A model generated the notes under the pieces. The model did not search any database, had not been told where the DNA came from, and saw only the letters and a list, made by a program, of their open reading frames with translations. DNA of 39,338 nucleotides from Sphingobium quisquiliarum P25 (lineage in GTDB: Bacteria > Pseudomonadota > Alphaproteobacteria > Sphingomonadales > Sphingomonadaceae): NCBI RefSeq assembly GCF_000445065.1, contig NZ_ATHO01000158.1, positions 1 to 39,338 on the forward strand, in the 5' to 3' direction. The position numbers and the translations under genes are program-made. This document shows positions 8,051 to 15,740 of the stretch, in pieces; position 1 is the first letter of the stretch; every line of letters begins with the position of its first letter.

Positions 8051-8938
8051 TCAGGCCTCTTCGACCTGATCCTCGATCATCAGCTCAGGGCCCGGCTGCG
8101 GGCGGCGGGAGAGGATGACCCGCGCCTTGGCAGGCCTGCGCCCGACTTTGCGGGGGCCGTCCTCTGCCGGTGCGTCCTCGATCAGAACGATGTCATAGTC
8201 GGGGATGGCGTTCGCCGCCGCGATCTGGCGCATGGCGATGCGGAAGTTGGAGAGGGGGTTTTGAAAGCCGATCTGGAGCTTCAGCGTCTGGAGGTCCATC
8301 TCCAGCGGCTCACCATCGACGCAGGTCGAGCGCGCAACTTCGTAAATCCGCCGCTCGATCGGCCCCAGCTGGAAATAAGTGGACGCATAATCAAGCACTT
8401 GGCGGTCGCGCAGGATGGCGCGGAACAGCCAGTCGCACAGCCGAACCTTGACCGCCTTCAGCCGTTTCTCGCCCTTGCCCGAGCGCGCATATTGCAGGCG
8501 GGCTTCCGACAACCAGGAAAAGAAACCGTCCTCGCCTTCGCCGCCCGCTTCGATATTCGTCTTGATCTGCGTGCCCTGCAACCGCTCCAGCGCGTCAGCC
8601 AGGCGCGAGTAGGAACGGGCGCTGTGGTTGGAGCCCGTGACGCTGAACAGGTCGTGGGCGGTGAAGGTGAAATCCTGCGACACCGCCATGCCTTCGTCGA
8701 TCTTAGAGGCCATGAGGCTGGCGATATAGAGGACGATTTCCTTGTCGTAGATGGTGGCAACGCCCCGCGCGCTCGGCCGCACCTCGATCGACACCGTGGG
8801 GGTGGCGTAGGCGAGGGGCTTCATCCAGGCGTTTTTACTAAGCGCAAAGAAGGGAAAGGCCATCAGCGACCGCTCGCCCCGGATCTCGCCGACCAGCGGG
8901 CTGTCGAGCTTGAACAGTTCGCCCTGCGGAGTGCCCAT
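8051..8938 (-). CDS. repA: Replication initiator protein, RPA family
   Basis: DNA-binding initiator that would recognise the iterons. About 295 aa from ATG 8938, which has AAGGGA nine bases upstream; ATG 8959 is an in-frame alternative, while a still longer reading would start inside an iteron. Near the N-terminus GERSLMAFPFFALSKNAW is the conserved opening of the RPA replication-initiator family (PF10134), followed by YDKEIVLYIASLM and LFSVTGSNHSARSYSRLADA, typical of winged-helix Rep proteins. The C-terminus is arginine- and lysine-rich. Probably autoregulated through the inverted iteron overlapping its upstream region. Confidence 0.85.
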   Translation of the reverse strand: MGTPQGELFKLDSPLVGEIRGERSLMAFPFFALSKNAWMKPLAYATPTVSIEVRPSARGVATIYDKEIVLYIASLMASKIDEGMAVSQDFTFTAHDLFSVTGSNHSARSYSRLADALERLQGTQIKTNIEAGGEGEDGFFSWLSEARLQYARSGKGEKRLKAVKVRLCDWLFRAILRDRQVLDYASTYFQLGPIERRIYEVARSTCVDGEPLEMDLQTLKLQIGFQNPLSNFRIAMRQIAAANAIPDYDIVLIEDAPAEDGPRKVGRRPAKARVILSRRPQPGPELMIEDQVEEA

Positions 8939-8973
8939 TACGATCGTTCCCTTGCCCATTATGCCGGTCTGGC

Positions 8974-8996
8974 AATTTCTACTCGAAAGCACGAAT
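8974..8996 (-). promoter_or_regulatory. Inverted iteron in the rep leader
   Basis: AATTTCTACTCGAAAGCACGAAT is the exact reverse complement of iteron copy 4. It sits 15-36 bases upstream of the candidate rep starts, placed to let Rep repress its own synthesis. Confidence 0.8.
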
Positions 8997-9197
8997 TTGT
9001 CTGCGGGAACAGGATCAAGCTCATGTGAGGTGCGATCCGATCCTCACCAGGGGAGTATCCGATGAACGAAGAGCCGGTCAAACTTGCCGGAAGGAGAATG
9101 CTGAAAGTAAATCCCAATGAGAGGGGGGCGTATGGTCCCGGCTACTCGTAACGGCGGGAAATAGGCTGAGCAGAACCATGCACAAAGCAGACTATAA

Positions 9198-9236
9198 ATA
9201 GCTATCTTTCGGATACCTTTAGGATATCCAATAGCC
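9198..9236. repeat. GATAGCTATC-type palindrome cluster
   Basis: ATAGCTATCTTTCGGATACC (9199-9218) and GGATATCCAATAGCC (9222-9236). The second word matches GGATATCCAATAGC in the 4156-4295 cluster exactly. Confidence 0.5.
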
Positions 9237-9455
9237 AACAGCTTGGGGGCATCAATCCTATAGGCAGTGGTTTGCGCGTCCGCTCTGGATATCTCCTTGT
9301 CTAGGCAAACGAGCAACTCACGCGCCCACCAGCGCCCTAATTATGTTAAGTGCAACTCCATGTAAGGCCTTTACCAGGTAGCCTCAGGTCGAGCGCCCTT
9401 ATCTCACACAACCAGTGGGGCAGCATATAACCCGAGGCCGATGCCCAGTTAATTT

Positions 9456-9478
9456 GGTATCGGTAGCTATCCGATAGC
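9456..9478. repeat. Best-extended copy of the dispersed palindrome
   Basis: GGTATCGGTAGCTATCCGAT followed by AGC. It is nearly symmetric around TAGCTA and overlaps the 3' end of the adjacent glycosyltransferase gene, whose last codons are read from it. Confidence 0.55.
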
Positions 9479-10675
9479 ACCTATCACCCAGCGTCTGCTA
9501 GAAAGGCGGACTTTGCCTAAGGAAATCGTTTCCGATGATCTGGCATGGCGCACCTGTACGATAAGGCCAATCAGCAAGCCAATTGGACCGACATAGCCAA
9601 AAGCCATCACCAGTAATGGCACGGCAAAACCGAGCCATAGCGCGGCCTTCTCCCAGCGAGCCAAAATTGCCCAATGTCTGTAAAGGCAAACTAGAAAGCC
9701 CAGGCTGGCAACCGTTAGATCATAGTTAAATATATATGGCAAAACGATCGCTGTCGCAGACGCAGCAATGAAGGCTAGATCCTCTGGTATTGCTCTTCGA
9801 GCCTTCCAAACGAGTCCGAAGGCAGCAAGCCCAAAACCCGCCTGCACAACCAAGGCAATCTGGTCAGGCGCATTTCGCAGGGCAATGAACGCTGAAGGCA
9901 TCATCAAATAATAGAATTTCTCTCCTGGGGCTGTCATGATCTTCCCCTGCAAAGCGGAAGTTTCAAAAAGCCACTGAGGCCACAACTTAAAACCGAAAAA
10001 TAGGCCACTTGCTGCAATGAGAAACGTTGTAGTTACAAATGCTATTAATACAGATTTATATTTTCTTCTGCAAATCATCGTTAACGCGATAAAGATGCCA
10101 AGATGCGGCTTTATAGTCAGAAATCCAGCAATTACACCGGCTAATTTCTGGTGAGATTTTATTAGTGAAAAAAATAGAAGCCACAGACCCCCTATTAGGA
10201 ATCCATAATGACCTGCCCAAATATTTACTACCGCCGCAGGCGTGACGATGGCGCAAAATGCGTTGATATTATCAGGCATATAAGGACGGGCTGTCCAGAA
10301 AAAGAAACTGGCGCCCGCCACTGTCCATAACGCCAAAGCCGTAAGATACGGGAGGCTACCAAATGGAACGGCGAGAAAAAGGCTATGAGGCGGATAGGAA
10401 TAATTATATGGATCAAGATGGCCGAATATAGCTGCCTGCCAACTCATATAACCAAAGTAGTCATACAAAATACTTGTTTTTCCTGACAGCGCAATCTGTC
10501 CGCCTGTCCACACATTCAAAAAATCTCTTCCTAATATTAAATGAGATTTTGTCAGGTGAATTCCGTCTAATTGTATCAGATCATATATAAATAAAATGGG
10601 CGCTATCGACAGAGCTCCCATCCATATTAATGTTTCGTCTGCAAGAGACGGGCGGTTTCTGGTGATCTCTTGCAC
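9467..10675 (-). CDS. Polytopic GT87-family (DUF2029) glycosyltransferase
   Basis: 402 aa with roughly ten hydrophobic helices. Family signatures are GRDFLNVWTGGQIALSG with an acidic residue in the first periplasmic loop, LYDYFGY, and YSYPPHSLFLAVPFG. GT87/DUF2029 proteins are GT-C fold enzymes that use polyprenyl-phosphate-linked sugars (mannosyltransferases in actinobacteria); the substrate here is unknown. The gene is clearly more AT-rich than its neighbours and there is no glycan-gene context, suggesting separate acquisition. The final residues RRWVIGAIG are encoded by a copy of the GATAGCTATC palindrome, so the native C-terminus may have been replaced. Confidence 0.8.
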   Translation of the reverse strand: MQEITRNRPSLADETLIWMGALSIAPILFIYDLIQLDGIHLTKSHLILGRDFLNVWTGGQIALSGKTSILYDYFGYMSWQAAIFGHLDPYNYSYPPHSLFLAVPFGSLPYLTALALWTVAGASFFFWTARPYMPDNINAFCAIVTPAAVVNIWAGHYGFLIGGLWLLFFSLIKSHQKLAGVIAGFLTIKPHLGIFIALTMICRRKYKSVLIAFVTTTFLIAASGLFFGFKLWPQWLFETSALQGKIMTAPGEKFYYLMMPSAFIALRNAPDQIALVVQAGFGLAAFGLVWKARRAIPEDLAFIAASATAIVLPYIFNYDLTVASLGFLVCLYRHWAILARWEKAALWLGFAVPLLVMAFGYVGPIGLLIGLIVQVRHARSSETISLGKVRLSSRRWVIGAIG

Positions 10676-10816
10676 ATTCCCTCACATGGCTTCAGTTATT
10701 TCCTTCTATTGTTAACGAGAAAGGTAATAAAAATCTTAAGTGGCAGCGCACAAGCAAGGCAACGTTCAACCGCGTTACAAGCCTGAGAGTGCCTCGCAGC
10801 GAAGCAGGGAGGGCAA

Positions 10817-11164
10817 TTGTTGGGCTATCTGCTGGCTCATGGTTGGAGGCGCCAGTCACCGCCGCCCCTGGGTTCGGTGATTGCCGATCCCATACCGAGC
10901 GAGGTGCTCTTCATACATGATCTTGCGGTCTCGCCAGCGAAGCGCGGGCTAAAGGTTGGCCAGCAGATCATTGCACACGCGTTTGATCTGGCGGCCGAAG
11001 ATCGCCTGTACAGCGCGGAATTGGTCGCCGTCGAAGTAGCGGCAGAATATTGGCGTCAGCTCGGCTTTGCTGAAGGGGCCGCATCAGGCGAACTTCTGGA
11101 GAAGCTTGCGACTTATGGAACACTTGCACGCTGGATGACCCGCGACATTTCGCCAACCCGCTAA
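10817..11164 (+). CDS. GNAT acetyltransferase, N-terminally short
   Basis: 115 aa. GYLLAHGW, LFIHDLAVSPAKRGLKVGQQ (motif A region with the acetyl-CoA pyrophosphate loop), and VAAEYWRQLGF (motif B) fit the GNAT fold, which transfers acetyl from acetyl-CoA to an amine. GNAT proteins usually have another 30-50 residues before GYLLAH. In a neighbouring frame upstream EAGRAIVG runs into the same position, suggesting a frameshift at about 10818. Start codon would be TTG. Possibly a pseudogene. Confidence 0.55.
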   Translation: MLGYLLAHGWRRQSPPPLGSVIADPIPSEVLFIHDLAVSPAKRGLKVGQQIIAHAFDLAAEDRLYSAELVAVEVAAEYWRQLGFAEGAASGELLEKLATYGTLARWMTRDISPTR

Positions 11165-11229
11165 ACGTCGGCGCACTCCGTCAGTGTTGACCTGACCCTC
11201 GCAACGTCAGCGACGGTCAGGTCTGTAAA

Positions 11230-12192
11230 TCACGCCTCCTGGATCGCCGACAAACGCCAGGGGTTACGGGCGTCTCTCACGAAGGTCCAAAGCTCGGTCG
11301 TCACGCTCGGCTGATGCGGGTCACCAGAAACCACCGCACCGCTGTTCCGATCACGCATGATATCGATGCTCTGATAGCGCATCGCAATCGTCGCATAGTC
11401 CGTGCCATCTTCGCCCCAGGCCTCTGCGACTTCTGCATCAAGCAGCTCGGTTGCGGAAACCTCGTTCCGCTGGCCTTTGGTTGCGTTCTGGCTCAGTTCC
11501 TCGGCAAGGTAGGACATGATTTCTGGCGTAGTGTAGGCGCGCAGCTGGGCATAATCCTCACGCCCAAACGCATCCTGCACATCCGCCAGCAGGCGTTCGA
11601 AGCTCTGCTGATCCTCCCTCGTGATCACAATCTCGTGAGTCTGGAGTTCAACCGGACGCACGGGGAAGGCCGTGGCCGAAAACGGCTGTTGGGGCGCGCT
11701 AGTGAAAGGGTGCGCCGAATATTGGGAAGAAGCCGGCATCCCGGCAGGGGCCAATTGGGAGCGGCGACGAAATATTTTGAGCCCGAACCAGATGAGTCCA
11801 CCTATCAGGGCGATCTGGAGCAAAGCCATCAGCATCCCGCTGCCAGCCAGGGCGCCAAAGCCGTTGCCGAGCAACATCCCGATAAGACCGCCCATGACGA
11901 GGCCGCCGATCAGGCCTTTTGCCATATTGCCGAACCTGCTGTGGCTGTTCGCGGCCCCCGGACGAGCAGCGGCCGCATTCGCCTGCGCAGGAGCAGGCTT
12001 ATTGGTCATGGTCCGCTGTACCGGCGCTGCCTGATTAGGCGCGGTCTTCGTTACCGGCGGGGCGATCGCCGTTCGCGAACCTCTGCTACCGGCGCTGCCG
12101 CCGCGCCTTGCATCAGCGGGGCTTGCGATCATGACGGCGACTGCCAGGCTCATGGCGAGAGCGCCAGCGGTGCGAAACTTAGTTCCAATCAT
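11230..12192 (-). CDS. Tim44-like domain membrane protein
   Basis: The start at 12192 is supported by AAGGAT about seven bases upstream, although the frame stays open much further. 320 aa: a signal-like leader (MIGTKFRTAGALAMSLAVAV), a Ser/Pro/Ala-rich linker, glycine-rich hydrophobic segments (GLIGGLVMGGLIGMLLGNG, then ALLQIALIGGLIWFGLKIF), then a C-terminal Tim44-like/NTF2-fold domain from about residue 190 with FERLLADVQDAFGREDYAQL and TTELWTFVRDARNPWRLSAI. Bacterial proteins of this type are inner-membrane proteins of poorly known role and are normally chromosomal, so a captured chromosomal piece is plausible. Confidence 0.8.
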   Translation of the reverse strand: MIGTKFRTAGALAMSLAVAVMIASPADARRGGSAGSRGSRTAIAPPVTKTAPNQAAPVQRTMTNKPAPAQANAAAARPGAANSHSRFGNMAKGLIGGLVMGGLIGMLLGNGFGALAGSGMLMALLQIALIGGLIWFGLKIFRRRSQLAPAGMPASSQYSAHPFTSAPQQPFSATAFPVRPVELQTHEIVITREDQQSFERLLADVQDAFGREDYAQLRAYTTPEIMSYLAEELSQNATKGQRNEVSATELLDAEVAEAWGEDGTDYATIAMRYQSIDIMRDRNSGAVVSGDPHQPSVTTELWTFVRDARNPWRLSAIQEA

Positions 12193-12674
12193 CGGAAATC
12201 CTTTTGCCCATTGGCCGAGTTTCTCAGGTGCAGGACCGATGAGGACGCTTGCCGCTTTGCGATCGGCGAGGCTCCAAGCTGAGCAGCGACAATAAGGTCG
12301 CGGTTTTTGGGCATCACATGAGCCTCCTCGTTTCCAGTCCAGACGACGAGCGGCTTTGAGTGATCGGGCACTATAGTAATCGGCCAGCATCGAGCACGCT
12401 CGATGCGGTCCGACATCACGATCGCTGTTCACGCAATCGCCAGAGGGGCCCGGCCCGCATATGTGCAGGATATGCATGGCGTCCTTCAAAAGCAACAGGC
12501 GCTGTTCTGTAGCCAAGCTCTGCGGGAGGATGAAAATAGAGCGCGCCTGTTCCAACTTCCGCTGAAGCCGTGCCAAGTCATCACAAAAAAGACGCCCGAC
12601 CCGGCAGTTTATGGGCGCATGGTCCAGTGAAACCGCTTGCGTAGAGATGCGCCGCTATTGGCCGTCTCCAGTGG
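12193..12674. other. Gap with no supported gene
   Basis: Open frames exist on both strands. On the minus strand about 12576-12400 reads a charged helical stretch (MARLQRKLEQARSIFILPQS) with no recognised relatives; it is open into the Tim44-like gene but lacks a good ribosome-binding site. Nothing else is supported. Confidence 0.3.
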
Positions 12675-12746
12675 GGGCGTGTAGCTCAGTGGTAGAGCAC
12701 TGTGTTGACATCCCACGGGTCGCAAGTTCAATCCTTGCCACGCCTC
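12675..12746 (+). tRNA. tRNA-Val (anticodon GAC), irregular anticodon stem
   Basis: Acceptor GGGCGTG/CACGCCT (one G-T pair), D arm GCTC-AGTGGTA-GAGC, T arm GCAAG-TTCAATC-CTTGC. The anticodon loop is TTGACAT, giving GAC. The anticodon stem CTGTG/CCCAC pairs in only three of five positions (C-C and T-C mismatches). No CCA is encoded. The other stems are perfect or nearly so and a terminator follows, so it may be transcribed, but it could be a decaying or altered copy. Confidence 0.75.
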
Positions 12747-12756
12747 CCGTCGAAAA

Positions 12757-12784
12757 CCCGCCAATCATTTTGGCGGGGTTTTTG
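12757..12784 (+). terminator. Terminator after tRNA-Val
   Basis: CCCGCCA (12757-12763), loop ATCATTT, TGGCGGG (12771-12777), then GTTTTTG. Placed eleven bases after the tRNA. Confidence 0.75.
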
Positions 12785-12844
12785 CTGTGTGAGTGGCGCG
12801 CACCGCGCCCTTGCTTTCAAGCATAGCCGCGTTATAACTGTCGT

Positions 12845-13072
12845 ATGAACAGCGCTCTCAAAATCACCAAAATTGGGAACAGTGCAGGTGTCATTTTACC
12901 TCGCGATGTTTTGGCGCACCTTAATGTCCAGGTGGGAGAAACGCTCTCATTGGTGACAACTCCTCGGGGCATCGAATTAAGTGCTGCTGCGCCAGATTTT
13001 GAAGCGCAGATGGCGGCCGCTCGCGAAGTGATGCTTCGGCGCAAGCGTGCGCTGCGTGAACTTGCCAAATAG
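12845..13072 (+). CDS. AbrB/MazE-type antitoxin
   Basis: 75 aa. LKITKIGNSAGVILPRDVLA followed by LNVQVGETLSLVTT is the swapped-hairpin SpoVT-AbrB DNA-binding domain of MazE-like antitoxins. The C-terminal tail (EAQMAAAREVMLRRKRALRE) is the part that would wrap the toxin. The Doc toxin frame begins within its last codons. AbrB-Doc pairs are a known mixed TA type, and the antitoxin dimer normally represses the operon. Confidence 0.85.
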   Translation: MNSALKITKIGNSAGVILPRDVLAHLNVQVGETLSLVTTPRGIELSAAAPDFEAQMAAAREVMLRRKRALRELAK

Positions 13073-13454
13073 GCACTGGATTTGGGTCACGGCCGAGGTG
13101 GCTTCAGCAGCGCATGCCGAGCAAGTAGCGGAGCATGGCGGAGATGATGGGATGCGCGACCACGGCCTGCTTGATAGCGCTATGACTCGCCCCGTAAATT
13201 TGGCGGGCTATGGCGAACCCGATGTCGCGGACTTATCCGCAGGCTATGCATTCGGCATTGCGCGAAACCATCCTTTTGTAGACGGCAACAAAAGAACCGC
13301 AGCGGTGGTGAGCGAAACGTTCCTCATGCTCAACGGATACGCATTGGCCGCTACGGATGCTGAGTTGGTGGTGGCTTTTGTCGCCTTGGCTGGCGGCGAA
13401 CTGTCAGAGGTTGAGATGGCTGACTGGTTCCGCCAACACATTCAGTCGTCCTGA
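13047..13454 (+). CDS. doc: Doc/Fic-family death-on-curing toxin
   Basis: Doc proteins phosphorylate EF-Tu and stop translation. The signature HPFVDGNKRTA (about residues 75-85) is the Doc version of the Fic motif, with the catalytic His and the NKR phosphate-binding segment. About 128-135 aa, the usual length. The start is uncertain: GTG 13047, GTG 13056 and TTG 13062 are in frame, all overlapping the antitoxin gene. With the antitoxin it forms an apparently intact addiction module between two tRNA genes. Confidence 0.85.
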   Translation: MRCVNLPNRHWIWVTAEVASAAHAEQVAEHGGDDGMRDHGLLDSAMTRPVNLAGYGEPDVADLSAGYAFGIARNHPFVDGNKRTAAVVSETFLMLNGYALAATDAELVVAFVALAGGELSEVEMADWFRQHIQSS

Positions 13455-13490
13455 GGTCGAAAGCTATCGGGCTAGACAACCGGAGGTGAC

Positions 13491-13564
13491 TGGAGCGGGT
13501 AGCGGGGATCGAACCCGCATCACAAGCTTGGAAGGCTAGTGCTCTACCATTGAGCTATACCCGC
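13491..13564 (-). tRNA. tRNA-Gly (anticodon TCC)
   Basis: On the minus strand: acceptor GCGGGTA/TACCCGC, D arm GCTC-AATGGTA-GAGC, anticodon loop CTTCCAA (TCC), T arm GCGGG-TTCGATC-CCCGC, then T and an encoded CCA. The anticodon stem CTAGC/GCTTG has one T-T mismatch. It converges on the Doc toxin gene, ending 37 bases from its stop. Confidence 0.88.
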
Positions 13565-13712
13565 CCGTCAGGCCATGCGCACTGCCATCTTTTCGGGGGC
13601 TCTGCAATATCCAACTGCTGCCGTTCCGCTGATCGTGGCAATGAATCAATAGGCCGACACAGAGTCAGACAAGTCGTAAGACGGGTAGGGCGCTTGTGCA
13701 TATTCTGCGGAA

Positions 13713-13991
13713 ATGGAGCACGCATTTCCTTCCCGCCTGATCCACCTGCGCGCCTTGGACCCGGCCCATAATATCGCGCGGGACTATAGCATCTGGATGA
13801 GCGTCGACCTGTTCGGCGACTATGTGGTCGAAACCTGCTGGGGACGGATCGGCGCCCAGGGGCAGCGGCAAAGGCGCAGCTTTCCGGATGCGCCATCCGC
13901 GCGGCGTCATGTGAAAAACATCCTCAGAAAGCGGCGCGGATCGAGAAAGCGGATTGGGGTCGAGTACCGGCTTGTGGCGGCAGCGGGCTGA
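13713..13991 (+). CDS. Small WGR-domain protein
   Basis: 92 aa. YSIWMSVDLFGDYVVETCWG then RIGAQGQ carries the WGR signature (W-G-R and G-Q) over almost the whole protein. WGR domains bind nucleic acids and occur in PARPs and in many short bacterial proteins next to TA and repair genes. The C-terminus is very basic (KNILRKRRGSRKR). Biological role unknown; no obvious operon partner. Confidence 0.75.
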   Translation: MEHAFPSRLIHLRALDPAHNIARDYSIWMSVDLFGDYVVETCWGRIGAQGQRQRRSFPDAPSARRHVKNILRKRRGSRKRIGVEYRLVAAAG

Positions 13992-14160
13992 AGCTCCTGA
14001 TCCGGTGGATGCAATGGAGGCTCAGCGAGCCCTGCTCCCTGATGTTGGAATGTCGATCTCAAGCGAAACAAAGATCGGCCAAGGATCGGCCATATTTTGC
14101 TCTTAATGTAAAATTCGCCTTATTTGGCCTTGGTTTTCTTGATCAGTAAAATCGGCCAAA

Positions 14161-14320
14161 TTGCCCCTGATCTGCAAGAATCCCAAACGGTCGGCCCGGC
14201 GCGTCCTCAAGCTGCTGACCGATGAAGGCCTACTTACGTCGGGAACGCCCAAAAGGCCCGGTTCTCCCTCGTTTCCCGAGCCATACGCTGAAAATCCTGT
14301 TCCCGCGCCTCTATGCATGA
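14161..14320 (+). pseudogene. C-terminal remnant of a Fic-family protein
   Basis: One frame reads KNPKRSARRVLKLLTDEGLL then TSGTPKRP, the winged-helix tail of cell-filamentation-type Fic proteins. A one-base shift near 14262 gives FPSHTLKILFPRLYA and a stop at 14318, matching the usual FP...FPxLYP ending. The catalytic Fic motif is absent and the upstream frame is interrupted, so it is dead. Confidence 0.6.
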
Positions 14321-14325
14321 GCTTT

Positions 14326-14360
14326 AGGATACTATCTGGATATTGGAAAGCTATCGATAC
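14326..14360. repeat. Degenerate GATAGCTATC-type cluster after the Fic remnant
   Basis: GGATACTATCTGGATATTGG followed by AAAGCTATCGATAC. It contains the same GGATA, CTATC and GATAC words, but less symmetric than other copies. Confidence 0.35.
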
Positions 14361-14450
14361 ACTGCATCGCTGGAATGGCGTGGCTCGAAAAAAAGCAGAT
14401 CGGGTCGACCCGGCTCGCATCTGTCGCCGGGCTGAACGAGGGCAGGTCCT

Positions 14451-15125
14451 CTAAAAGCGCAAGCGGCGGACGTTGATGGCCCGCGCGCGGGCTTCCACGC
14501 TGATCTCGAAATGGTCGGTCTGCATGCCATTCGTGACTTGGGGCGGAATGAAGGCCACCATGTTGGTGCCGCCTCGACGCCGCACGCTGTCAAAGATGAT
14601 GCCTGCTTTTCCTTCGGATCTGACCTGTTCGCCAAAACGCTGCGCGGCGGCATAGCTGTCGGGACGGTAAAGATCAGAATGATCGCCCTATAGCCCTCTT
14701 ATATCGCGATAATCCTCACCCACCAGCTTTGCCGAATAAGCCCTGTAGGTTCGGCTCATGCCCGGCACATCGCGGGCGATGGCTTCGCGGCGAAGATGGT
14801 GCCCGACCTCAGCGGCAGCCGTTTCGATTTCCTTGGAAGCATACCATGCGCCCAGTTCCGGCCCATTGAAGCGCAAGCCGTCGGGCGCGGTATGTAAAAA
14901 TGCCGCCATGATGACGCTGCTATTGGGTCGGCCATAGACCCAATGGGATTCCGGTAAGCGGTGCAGTAGATCGGCGACAAGGCGGTCGTTGGTCCAACCG
15001 GCAAGCTCCATGACAGCCTGCGCATCCGCTGCCGTTGCAACCGTATCGAACAGCCCGATCGGCGGAAAGCGTGATGGGATCAGCCGATAGCTTGGGTACG
15101 GCGCTGCGGCGAGTATCTCCGTCAC
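14451..15125 (-). pseudogene. RES-domain toxin interrupted by an in-frame amber codon
   Basis: RES toxins degrade NAD+. The frame starts at 15125, overlapping the antitoxin stop (ATGA), and contains the conserved YRLIPSRFPPIGLFDT (RES Arg), WVYGRPNSSVIMAAFLH and YRAYSAKLVGEDYRDIR. A TAG at 14690-14688 stops it after 145 codons, but the same frame continues without shift as GDHSDLYRPDSYAAAQRFGE, then GIIFDSVRRRGGTNMVAFIP, ending at 14451. The total of 224 codons equals a full RES protein, and the lost part includes the conserved SVR..GG..N segment. A single CAG-to-TAG change would explain it. Confidence 0.85.
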
Positions 15126-15637
15126 TGAAAGAGGATCTCATCATCCTCATAGGGTGCGAAGTCGGCCTCTGCCGCAGTGGGGGGCATATAAAGGCCGCCC
15201 CGCGCCGCATCCAGGAAGCGGCGAACCGTCATCAAGCCATCCTGCGTCCCATTGGTGGCTAGCGTGAGCGGCGGCCTGCCCCCGAAAACGCGCGCCTCAT
15301 GCGGCTGACGCAGCCAGGCAACCCCGTCACGCTCTTCGCTGAAAAGGACGGCAAGCGCCTGATGAATGCCAAGCACGGCGGAGATGCGTGTCAGGACATC
15401 GACGTCGAGCGTAATGGACCCATGCTCCCGGGCCTGCTTGCACCAGCTATGGAAGGTGGAGCGCGAGGGATAGCCAAGCATGAGCCGCCGCTGTTCCTCG
15501 TTCAATCCCCAGAGATCAGCAATTGCGAGGAAGGTGCGTAGGGCAGGGGCGCTGAGGCGGCGCCGGTTCGACGGCTCGAAACGAGAAAGGTCCAGAACAG
15601 GCGCGGACGCGCGGACATCATAGTTTGGCTGAGGCAT
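15122..15637 (-). CDS. Xre/MbcA/ParS-type antitoxin of the RES module
   Basis: 171 aa. An N-terminal Xre-like HTH domain (FLAIADLWGLNEEQRRLMLG, then PSRSTFHSWCKQA) is followed by the DUF2384 toxin-binding domain, VLGIHQALAVLFSEERDGVA and WLRQPHEARVFGGRPPLTLA. This is the standard antitoxin for RES toxins. The ATGA overlap couples it to the RES gene. It is intact although its toxin is interrupted. Confidence 0.9.
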   Translation of the reverse strand: MPQPNYDVRASAPVLDLSRFEPSNRRRLSAPALRTFLAIADLWGLNEEQRRLMLGYPSRSTFHSWCKQAREHGSITLDVDVLTRISAVLGIHQALAVLFSEERDGVAWLRQPHEARVFGGRPPLTLATNGTQDGLMTVRRFLDAARGGLYMPPTAAEADFAPYEDDEILFQ

Positions 15638-15660
15638 TTACAACTCCAGATCCGAATATA

Positions 15661-15674
15661 GTCCAAATCTGGAC
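15661..15674. promoter_or_regulatory. Palindrome upstream of the Xre antitoxin
   Basis: GTCCA-AATC-TGGAC, 24 bases before the antitoxin start, is suited to autorepression by the HTH antitoxin. Confidence 0.5.
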
Positions 15675-15740
15675 AAATTACAGGGTTATTCGATTGATTC
15701 GGTTTTGACTCTTGCAGGCAGCCAAACGTTTCTCGTCATC

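Larger units (their letters stand above)
8960..9466. other. Gap upstream of rep with an inverted repeat and two palindrome clusters
   Basis: Besides the inverted iteron, this holds GTGAGG (9025-9030)/CCTCAC (9042-9047), an inverted repeat that could be a rep operator, and AATAGCTATCTTTCGGATACC plus GGATATCCAATAGCC at 9198-9236. A further cluster follows at 9456-9478. No supported gene. Confidence 0.45.

Noticed and set aside
8009..9028. Plus-strand 339-codon frame opposite rep
   Set aside because: Crosses the whole rep gene and an iteron; composition is that of an antisense shadow.
9341..9365. TTATGTTAAGTGCAACTCCATGTAA as a Xer/dif or recombinase-in-trio end
   Set aside because: TTATGTTAA resembles a XerD half-site, but no matching XerC half lies six bases away and no recombinase gene adjoins it.
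12193..12576. Upstream extension of the Tim44-like protein
   Set aside because: ATG 12192 has a good ribosome-binding site and begins a signal-like leader; the extension would bury it.
12675..13564. Suppressor tRNA explaining the two amber codons
   Set aside because: The two tRNAs read GAC and TCC anticodons; neither recognises UAG.
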